Source: Clostridia bacterium
GTDB lineage: Bacteria; Bacillota; Clostridia; Oscillospirales; CAG-272
Reading direction: 5' to 3'
NCBI GenBank assembly: GCA_029010655.1
Contig: JAQXKW010000052.1
Location: 1 to 7,233, forward strand
DNA: 7,233 nt
Every line of letters starts with the position of its first letter. Position 1 is the first letter of the stretch. A program made the position numbers and the translations under genes. The notes beneath the pieces are model-generated. The model was given only the letters and a program-made list of their open reading frames with translations. It did no database searches and had not been told where the DNA came from. Shown here in pieces: positions 1-4,440 of this stretch.

Positions 1-83
1 TCACGAATCGCCCGAATGGGAATTGACAGATAATCGTTATAATAGCGGATATTGAAAAATGGCGGGCGATTCGTGAATCGCCC
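1..83. repeat. Palindromic repeat cluster downstream of GH31
   Basis: Bases 1-13 (tcacgaatcgccc) recur as an exact inverted copy at 64-76. Bases 64-83 are themselves a hairpin, with arms gggcgatt and aatcgccc around the loop cgtg. The 'cgcccctac' flank resembles small palindromic intergenic repeats that I recall from gut clostridial genomes; this is memory, not a search. There is no coding signal here. The repeat could be longer, because the window begins inside it. Confidence 0.55.
55..83 (-). terminator. Possible intrinsic terminator of the GH31 gene
   Basis: Read on the minus strand, the 8-bp hairpin at 83-64 is followed after four bases (GCCA) by TTTTT at 59-55. It lies about 80 bases past the GH31 stop codon at 165-167. 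The stem is solid but the T-run is displaced from its foot, so it may simply be a repeat element doubling as a terminator. Confidence 0.35.
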
Positions 84-127
84 CTACCGGTCTGCCGAAG
101 CCGTCCGTCTACGCACCGCACAAAAAT

Positions 128-145
128 TGTCATTGCAAGACGGGC
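128..145 (+). repeat. Truncated copy of the tgtcattgcgag repeat
   Basis: Eighteen bases (tgtcattgcaagacgggc) match the left half of the complete copy at 3965-3982 with one mismatch. The right half, which should end in cgtggcaatc, is absent: the sequence diverges after 145 and runs into the 3' end of the GH31 gene at 165. It is therefore a degenerate copy of the family found in the 3829-4184 spacer. Confidence 0.6.
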
Positions 146-164
146 ATTATCCGCTTCAGCGCCT

Positions 165-1160
165 TCACAGCTGTATCTCAAACTTATCCTTTGCCTTAAC
201 GGTATACTGCCGTCCCTCAAAATCTATAATAAACTTCTTATACTTCTTCCCGTAGCCATTGCGGACAAGCTCGCCCGTAAAGGCGCCGTCACGGGAAATC
301 GTGAACCTATACTCGTTGTATTCACCGTCACGGTACTTAAAGTCCTCTCCGTTGTCCTCGTAGTGAACGTATTCTCCGTCTCCCCTGAAAACCTTGAGAA
401 TAAGAGTGTCAAGGGGCTTTTCGCCCACATAGTTCATTTCCTCGTAGTTGGGGAATATTGCTCCCGCCTTTGCGTACATGGGACAAACGTCAATGGGAGC
501 CGACGCCACAAAGGACTTTCCGCCCCGGATTTTTTTGCCCGTGTTCATGTCGTACCATTCTCCCCGGGGCAGATATACCATTCGCTCCTCTGCTCCCTGG
601 TCAAGCACGGGTGCGACTATCATGCTGTCGCCTACCATAAACTGGCTGTTGCACCGGAGAGCCTTTTTGTCGTTTTCATAATGCAGACCCATGGGGCGCA
701 TAACTGCAAGACCGTCCCTTTCTCCCTTAAAGAACAGGTCGTACAGATAAGGGATAAAGGCGTAACGGAGCTTTACGAATTTTTTGCATATCTCCAGCGT
801 TTCCTTTCCGAAACGCCACGGCTCCTGATAGCGGTTGCCCTTGTTGCAGTGGTTGCGGAACAAAGGAGAGAAGCATGCCGCCTCCACCCAGCGGGTGAGA
901 AGCTCGGGGGTGGTGTCCATCATAAAGCCGCCGATGTCCGTTCCCGCAAAGCCTATGCCGCAAAGACCGAGGGTGCAAAGCTGAGGCACCATAACACGCA
1001 GATGAAGCCATACGCTTCGGTTGTCGCCCGTCCATACGGTGGAATATTTCTGCGTACCCGCATAGCAGGCACGTGTTATAACAAAGGGACGCTTGCCCGT
1101 CGCTTTTTTTATTCCCTCGTAGGTGGCACGGCTCATGCAGTGACCGTATACGTTGTGCAT
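165..1160 (-). CDS. GH31 alpha-glucosidase, C-terminal half (after an in-frame stop)
   Basis: This 331-residue frame continues, in phase, the GH31 protein that stops at 1161-1163. It begins at the Met right after that stop. Visible GH31 features are ATYEG (residues 13-17), the acid/base motif WTGDN with Asp46 (Asp482 in the undivided protein), FAGTDIGGF (71-79), FRNH with His104, QEPW (112-115), then the C-terminal beta domains, ending in EIQL and TGA. The upper part completes the (beta/alpha)8 barrel. On its own it lacks the nucleophile and the first half of the barrel, so it should not be active. There is no clear ribosome binding site before its ATG, although the stop and ATG are directly adjacent (TAAATG), which could allow weak re-initiation. 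It is best read as the second part of a broken gene; a sequencing error is the alternative. No signal peptide is seen, so the intact ancestor was probably cytoplasmic. Confidence 0.85.
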   Translation of the reverse strand: MHNVYGHCMSRATYEGIKKATGKRPFVITRACYAGTQKYSTVWTGDNRSVWLHLRVMVPQLCTLGLCGIGFAGTDIGGFMMDTTPELLTRWVEAACFSPLFRNHCNKGNRYQEPWRFGKETLEICKKFVKLRYAFIPYLYDLFFKGERDGLAVMRPMGLHYENDKKALRCNSQFMVGDSMIVAPVLDQGAEERMVYLPRGEWYDMNTGKKIRGGKSFVASAPIDVCPMYAKAGAIFPNYEEMNYVGEKPLDTLILKVFRGDGEYVHYEDNGEDFKYRDGEYNEYRFTISRDGAFTGELVRNGYGKKYKKFIIDFEGRQYTVKAKDKFEIQL

Positions 1161-1163
1161 TTA
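1161..1163 (-). other. In-frame TAA interrupting the GH31 reading frame
   Basis: The coding strand reads ACC CAT GCG TAA ATG CAC AAC. The protein on both sides aligns to one continuous GH31 segment of the form THA-x-MHNVYG. From memory of the family, this position is normally Glu (as in H-x-E-h-HN), so a single GAA to TAA change would explain it. No frameshift is involved. The other genes here end in TGA (three) and TAG (one), but a recoded TAA has no bacterial precedent that I know of. Confidence 0.85.
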
Positions 1164-2468
1164 CGCATGGGTCGTGGTTCTGTCCCCGTCGTGGAACACC
1201 ACGTCTGCGGGAAGCTCACCCCGAAAGCTTGCAGGCTCGTTCATGTCGTTCCAGATACCGTCAACGCCCTGCTCCAGATTAAACCGTAGGTTGTCTCCCC
1301 ACCATTCTCTCACCTTTTCGCTTCCGAAATCGGGGAACAGAGACTCTCCGGGCCAAACCGTGTTTACGTAGGGAAGCCCGTTTTGGTCGGTGGCAAAATA
1401 GCCCTTTTCAAGCCCCTCCTCGTATACGGAATAACCCTTCTCGATTTTAATTGCAGGGTCTATAATCGTAACGGTCTTGAACCCGTTTTTCTTCAGGTCT
1501 GCAAGGGTCTTTTTCGCATCCTTGTAGCGGTCGCGGTTCCATGAAAAAATCTTGTAGTTTTCCATGTAGTCAATGTCTAAATGAATTGCGTCGCAGGGCA
1601 CTCCCGACTTTCTCATGGTGTCGGCAATATACCGCACATCCTTTTCGTCAACATAGCCCCACCGTGACTGCTGATATCCCAAGGTCCAGCGCTGGGGAAG
1701 GGGAGTTCTGCCCGTAAGATAGGTGTAAAGCGAAACTATTTCAGGAAGATTTTCTCCCGCCATAAAGTAGTAGTCCAGGTTTCCTCCGTCAACGCCGTAC
1801 CACATGTAGTCAGGCGAGTCCTTCGCCATGTTGAAAACGGAGCGGAAGGTGTTGTCGAAGAACATGCCGTAAACCGCACCGTTTGCTTTTTTTGACATGA
1901 AGAAGGGAACGGTTTTGTAAATAGAAGGCATCTGCTCATCGTGTACGTCCGTAATGTCCTTGTTCCACATAACGTACTCGTAGCCCCTCTTGTCCATAAA
2001 GCCGGCACGGTCGCCCAGACCCATAAGACATTCGTCCCTGTCAACACAGCGAACAACATTTATGTTCATATCAAATCTTGCACGCTCAATCTTGTGACCC
2101 TCTTTTGCCATAAGCGCAAGATCCGCCTCGCTCATGCGGATAACGTCCACCATCCTACCCCGGTAGTCGCGGCTGAGAGTTTTTCCGTCATAGCGGAAAA
2201 AGTCCACCTTAAAGCCGGAATATACCTTAACGGTCAGAAAAGCTGTTTTGATAATGACGGCATTTCCCGCCTTTTCGCAGGAAAACTCAGTCTTTTGCGT
2301 TTTGTCGCCCTCAATAGCCTTTGAAAGGTGCTCCTCGCACATAAAGCCCGAAAAAACATTAACGATTTTGTCCGTAATAATCTCAATGCGGCCGCATCCG
2401 TTCTCAAAGGTGAAAAACACCTTGTTTTGAAGAACCGTGAAATCCGTCAGCTTTCCGAATTTTTTCAT
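1161..2468 (-). CDS. GH31 alpha-glucosidase, N-terminal half (ends at premature TAA)
   Basis: This 435-residue product starts at the ATG at 2468-2466, chosen because AGAAAGGA (2482-2475) lies six bases upstream; the frame is open further up to 2567 without support. Residues 1 to about 200 form the N-terminal beta-sandwich typical of GH31. The barrel begins near the GYQQSRWGY motif. HLDIDYM is at 296-302 and the nucleophile motif WNDMNEP has Asp408. The frame ends at HDGDRTTTHA, just before the acid/base half. With the downstream frame the protein would be 767 residues, normal for bacterial GH31. GH31 enzymes of this kind release glucose from the non-reducing ends of alpha-glucans or oligosaccharides with retention of configuration; the HxDIDYM and WNDMNEP signatures favour alpha-glucosidase over alpha-xylosidase, but linkage preference cannot be read off. 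No signal peptide is seen. As it stands this is probably a recent pseudogene. Confidence 0.88.
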   Translation of the reverse strand: MKKFGKLTDFTVLQNKVFFTFENGCGRIEIITDKIVNVFSGFMCEEHLSKAIEGDKTQKTEFSCEKAGNAVIIKTAFLTVKVYSGFKVDFFRYDGKTLSRDYRGRMVDVIRMSEADLALMAKEGHKIERARFDMNINVVRCVDRDECLMGLGDRAGFMDKRGYEYVMWNKDITDVHDEQMPSIYKTVPFFMSKKANGAVYGMFFDNTFRSVFNMAKDSPDYMWYGVDGGNLDYYFMAGENLPEIVSLYTYLTGRTPLPQRWTLGYQQSRWGYVDEKDVRYIADTMRKSGVPCDAIHLDIDYMENYKIFSWNRDRYKDAKKTLADLKKNGFKTVTIIDPAIKIEKGYSVYEEGLEKGYFATDQNGLPYVNTVWPGESLFPDFGSEKVREWWGDNLRFNLEQGVDGIWNDMNEPASFRGELPADVVFHDGDRTTTHA

Positions 2469-2492
2469 AATAAATCCTTTCTGAACCTTTCT

Positions 2493-2526
2493 AAATAAGA
2501 ACGCCGCACCGCAAAGCGGCGCGGCG
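2493..2526 (-). terminator. Terminator-like hairpin in the GH31 leader (possible attenuator)
   Basis: On the minus strand, 2526-2516 (CGCCGCGCCGC) pairs with 2512-2502 (GCGGTGCGGCG) around a TTT loop. This gives 11 bp including one G-U, followed at once by TTCTTATTT. The G-U would be an A-C mismatch on the plus strand, so the fold is better in the RNA that runs toward GH31. It lies 34 bases ahead of the GH31 ATG. It may stop read-through from the acyltransferase gene upstream (which ends at 2742), or act as a conditional attenuator. A smaller hairpin (ggcggtttgaccgc, minus strand, 2555-2542) precedes it. I recognise no known riboswitch class. Confidence 0.5.
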
Positions 2527-2582
2527 CAGAGTGAAGACAAAGCGGTCAAACCGCCAATATAAGACAAAAAAGGTTGAATTAA

Positions 2583-2612
2583 TATAAACTACCATTTACA
2601 AAGAACAGACAA
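2583..2612 (-). promoter_or_regulatory. Weak candidate promoter for GH31
   Basis: On the minus strand, TTGTCT (2612-2607) and TTTATA (2588-2583) are spaced by 18 bases in AT-rich sequence. Transcription would begin near 2576, giving a leader of about 108 bases that contains the GC hairpin. Both boxes are imperfect. The gene might instead be read from the acyltransferase promoter upstream. Confidence 0.3.
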
Positions 2613-2741
2613 CTTTTTTAAGGTTGGGCAAAAAAACAACCGTATCGGATTTCGGTGATTTTTCCCTCTAACGTACCTTTGTACGCCGACGGGCGGCAAA
2701 ACCGACGAAGCTGCCTCCCTTTGTTTTCCCCCTGCGGAAAA

Positions 2742-3620
2742 TCAGTCAATGTCCTCAATAACCTGCTCAGGCGGCAAATCCAGCTGCTGAGGCTTTTTCA
2801 TAATAAACTTCAAAAGCTTCAGCGAGGAAGCGTAGTAAAAACCGTCGCATATACGCTCGTCGCAAACGCAGGAAACGTCCACAAACTGATCCTTGTAAAC
2901 GGAACCGTCGGGATTAATTCTGTATTCACGCTTTTTAGCGCCGAATGAGATGAACAGGGGACAGGTTCCGAAATCGTAAAGATGATGATAAATTGCGGGA
3001 ATGCCCAAAGAGCCCATGGAGGTAATGAACATGGAGCAGTGGAACGGGCTGACCCCCTCCAAAAAGCGGGGCAGAAGACCGAAATAGTCAAGAGTTTTCA
3101 GAAGCCAGATAACGAACTTCAAAAACAGAGAGGGAATGTAGCTGAGCCACCTTGCGGTGTCGTCGAAATCTCCGCCGGGGTCGTTTCTGTAATCGGTTAT
3201 TGCCTTTTCCATTCTTTCGTAAACTTCTTTTATTGTGTCCGTGGGCTGGAAAATGACCTTTATAACCGTGTCGGGGGATTCCATGGTCATTTCTTTTTTA
3301 ATTGTAAGTGCGACTTCAATAGAGCGCCGTGTCCAAACCCGCTGACCTCTGATAAAGCGGTTAATCTGCGGACGCTGAGAGACGAGACGGACATAAGCCG
3401 CAATAATAACATGCATAAGAGTAAGATGCTCCATGCCCTCGTCATGCTTCTGCTTTATGTATGCGTCAATGGGAATTGTGGGAATAGTGTCCTTCATATA
3501 GTTGCTGGAACCGTTGCGGTTTACCATAATGAAAGGGACAATAACGGACATGGGAGGAATGGTGCGAACCTTGCGTTTGTCCTTTTTGCGGCGGCGGGCC
3601 GCTCTTTCTTCTTTACCCAT
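2742..3620 (-). CDS. E2/CAT-fold acyltransferase-like protein, Glu in place of catalytic His
   Basis: This 292-residue protein resembles the catalytic domain of 2-oxoacid dehydrogenase E2 and chloramphenicol acetyltransferases, with no lipoyl or subunit-binding domain. Residues 1-19 are very basic (KEERAARRRKKDKRKVR). The core fits the fold: IPIDAYI near 50, HLTLMHVIIAAYVRLVSQRPQINRFI (65-90), and SMGSLGIPAIYHHL (201-214), equivalent to the E2 NxGSxG strand. A hydrophobic stretch at 158-184 (WLSYIPSLFLKFVIWLLKTL) may be a membrane-associated or packing helix. The active-site motif DHRxxDG is DERICDG at 254-260, so the general-base His is Glu255. I recall a clostridial family annotated as E2-like that shares DERIxDGFYYA, so this may be a family trait. 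Substrate and role are unknown. Start: the ATG at 3620 is preceded by AGAAAGG only 16 bases away, with a weak AGAG nearer; upstream in-frame codons lie in the promoter. It is not clearly tied to GH31, 273 bases downstream. Confidence 0.75.
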   Translation of the reverse strand: MGKEERAARRRKKDKRKVRTIPPMSVIVPFIMVNRNGSSNYMKDTIPTIPIDAYIKQKHDEGMEHLTLMHVIIAAYVRLVSQRPQINRFIRGQRVWTRRSIEVALTIKKEMTMESPDTVIKVIFQPTDTIKEVYERMEKAITDYRNDPGGDFDDTARWLSYIPSLFLKFVIWLLKTLDYFGLLPRFLEGVSPFHCSMFITSMGSLGIPAIYHHLYDFGTCPLFISFGAKKREYRINPDGSVYKDQFVDVSCVCDERICDGFYYASSLKLLKFIMKKPQQLDLPPEQVIEDID

Positions 3621-3674
3621 AGAACTCTGTAAAATGCCTTTCTGAAAGAATAGGGTATAAACAAATACCGAGTA

Positions 3675-3703
3675 ATTATAACATACATTTTTATAATAGT
3701 AAA
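3675..3703 (-). promoter_or_regulatory. Promoter of the acyltransferase-like gene
   Basis: On the minus strand, TTTACT (3703-3698) is followed after 17 bases by a perfect TATAAT (3680-3675), with TGT immediately before it (extended -10). Transcription should start near 3668, giving a leader of about 48 bases. It is set in AT-rich DNA, unlike the surrounding spacer. This position also rules out the longer in-frame start at 3791. Confidence 0.7.
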
Positions 3704-3809
3704 CAATTTTTGAACAATTTGAAAAAATCAATTTTGAAAGCACACCCATACTCCCGCCTTTTGACAGTCCCACCGCCGTGAAAATGTTCAACCCCCACCG
3801 CCCACACCG

Positions 3810-3827
3810 GGGGACGCATGCGTCCCC
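3810..3827. repeat. Perfect 18-base palindrome
   Basis: The sequence ggggacgcatgcgtcccc is fully self-complementary. It abuts repeat copy 1, with one base between them. A loopless DNA palindrome like this could be a protein-binding site or a small mobile-repeat remnant; nothing ties it to a gene. The preceding ccccc run (3792-3796) can compete for the ggggg run at 3809-3813. Confidence 0.55.
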
Positions 3828-3828
3828 A

Positions 3829-3863
3829 TGTCATTGCGAGGGTGCGGAGCACCCGTGGCAATC
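3829..3863 (+). repeat. Hairpin repeat, copy 1
   Basis: The conserved ends tgtcattgcgag (3829-3840) and cgtggcaatc (3854-3863) enclose a copy-specific hairpin gggtgc-gga-gcaccc (3840-3854). The ends also pair with each other through attgc and gcaat. It is the same family as copies 2 and 3 and the truncated copy at 128-145. The layout is REP-like: conserved ends with a variable palindromic core. Confidence 0.75.
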
Positions 3864-3915
3864 TCTACTGACAATTTGATGTTCTGTATGTAGGCGAAAA
3901 TGCTAACGGCTTGGT

Positions 3916-3940
3916 TGCCTCCCTTTACACAAGGGAGGCA
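3916..3940. repeat. 10-bp stem palindrome between repeat copies
   Basis: Arms tgcctccctt (3916-3925) and aagggaggca (3931-3940) pair perfectly around tacac. A similar half-site, ctgcctccctttg, occurs near 2711-2723 downstream of the acyltransferase gene, which suggests a second dispersed palindrome family. No T-run follows on either strand, so a terminator role is not supported. Confidence 0.55.
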
Positions 3941-3964
3941 GCGGTCTGATGTCAGCACTAACTC

Positions 3965-4008
3965 TGTCATTGCGAGACGGGCGTTACGCCCGTCGTGGCA
4001 ATCCTTAC
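3965..4008 (+). repeat. Hairpin repeat, copy 2
   Basis: The ends are tgtcattgcgag (3965-3976) and cgtggcaatccttac (3994-4008). The core is a perfect 7-bp hairpin acgggcg-tta-cgcccgt (3977-3993). Its 12-base left end and 15-base right end are exact reverse complements of the ends of copy 3, so copies 2 and 3 form an inverted pair bracketing 132 bases. Confidence 0.8.
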
Positions 4009-4063
4009 ATACGGTTTTACAAGTCGGGTCGTCTGTAATCTGCTTGACTTCCGCTCCCTCCCC

Positions 4064-4084
4064 TCGGCATCATAATGATGCCGA
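4064..4084. repeat. Perfect 21-base palindrome inside the inverted repeat pair
   Basis: Arms tcggcatcat (4064-4073) and atgatgccga (4075-4084) are exact reverse complements around one base (a4074). It sits near the middle of the 132 bases between repeat copies 2 and 3. No T-run suits it as a terminator; a regulator-binding site or a third repeat type is possible. Confidence 0.55.
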
Positions 4085-4140
4085 AATAAAGAAAGAGTAA
4101 ATCAAAAAGCCTCCTACATCAAGACGAGCGAAAATCCCCC

Positions 4141-4184
4141 GTAAGGATTGCCACGGACGGCATTATGCCGCCCTCGCAATGACA
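4141..4184 (-). repeat. Hairpin repeat, copy 3 (inverted)
   Basis: This is the reverse-complement copy: gtaaggattgccacg (4141-4155) and ctcgcaatgaca (4173-4184) surround the core cggca-tta-tgccg (4158-4170). The ends are identical to those of copy 2 while the cores differ in sequence, yet each core can still form a hairpin. Confidence 0.8.
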
Positions 4185-4264
4185 CCATGGGGGAACTGCA
4201 CCGCACCAACTTATGCTAGCGATTTTATGTTTTTCCCGTCAGCGATAATGCAATAATATACCGT

Positions 4265-4367
4265 AGGGCGCTGTCTTGCCTCCGCCGCTGGCTCTGCATT
4301 TTTATAATAAAATCCGTCAGCATGGTTTTCATGAGGCAATTTTGCATACAGCCGGCAGCGCCCTTTT
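4265..4367 (+). ncRNA. Rod-like foldable element ending in a T-run (candidate small RNA or terminator)
   Basis: Four nested helices stack in one rod: 4265-4273 with 4356-4364 (agggcgctg/cagcgccct, 9 bp); 4276-4282 with 4333-4339 (ttgcctc/gaggcaa, 7 bp); 4287-4292 with 4316-4321 (6 bp, one G-U); and 4298-4302 with 4309-4313 (5 bp). The outer stem runs into TTTT at 4364-4367. The G-U would be an A-C mismatch on the other strand, favouring plus-strand RNA. It ends 14 bases before the hisS -35 box. No convincing promoter precedes it (only AT-rich sequence at 4244-4260), so it may be a decayed element, a long terminator or a small RNA. It matches no family I know. Confidence 0.35.
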
Positions 4368-4381
4368 CTGTTAGTTTTCTC

Positions 4382-4410
4382 TTGACAATATTCCCCGTCA
4401 ATGTTATCAT
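4382..4410 (+). promoter_or_regulatory. hisS promoter
   Basis: A perfect TTGACA (4382-4387) is followed after 17 bases by TATCAT (4405-4410), with TGT just before it (extended -10). Transcription should start near 4417, leaving a leader of only about 24 bases. That is too short for a T-box, and no T-box signature is present upstream, so hisS here appears constitutive. Confidence 0.8.
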
Positions 4411-4440
4411 TATCAAAGTAAAGAAAGGAATCGGAAGGCT

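Larger units (their letters stand above)
3704..4381. other. Gene-free divergent spacer carrying repeats and palindromes
   Basis: About 680 bases lie between the minus-strand acyltransferase promoter and the plus-strand hisS promoter. No frame in it shows coding character or a usable ribosome binding site. It holds, in order, the palindrome at 3810-3827, repeat copy 1 (3829-3863), a hairpin (3916-3940), repeat copy 2 (3965-4008), a palindrome (4064-4084), inverted repeat copy 3 (4141-4184), and the rod-like element at 4265-4367. I recognise no tRNA, T-box or riboswitch. Confidence 0.75.

Noticed and set aside
1161..1163. Recoding of TAA as a sense codon (alternative genetic code)
   Set aside because: TAA is not used as a stop by the four intact gene ends here, but that is too few to mean anything. 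No bacterial TAA reassignment is known to me, and no other in-frame TAA is seen in the genes. A nonsense mutation or base error is simpler.
363..1289. 308-codon open frame on the plus strand opposite GH31
   Set aside because: It lies antisense to a clear GH31 coding region and crosses its stop. It has no recognisable domain and no proper start region; it is a shadow frame.
2469..2567. Longer GH31 start at 2567, adding 33 residues
   Set aside because: The extra residues are translated from the GC hairpin and leader, have no ribosome binding site, and do not resemble a GH31 N-terminus. The ATG at 2468 has AGAAAGGA at good spacing.
2982..3632. 216-codon plus-strand frame opposite the acyltransferase gene
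   Set aside because: It is fully antisense to the supported gene, without domain or ribosome binding site; it is a shadow frame.
3788..3970. 60-codon minus-strand frame within the repeat spacer
   Set aside because: It is made largely of repeat copy 1 and palindromes, has no ribosome binding site and no domain.
4185..4440. T-box riboswitch for hisS
   Set aside because: No T-box motif or antiterminator is visible, and the promoter lies only about 30 bases before the ATG.
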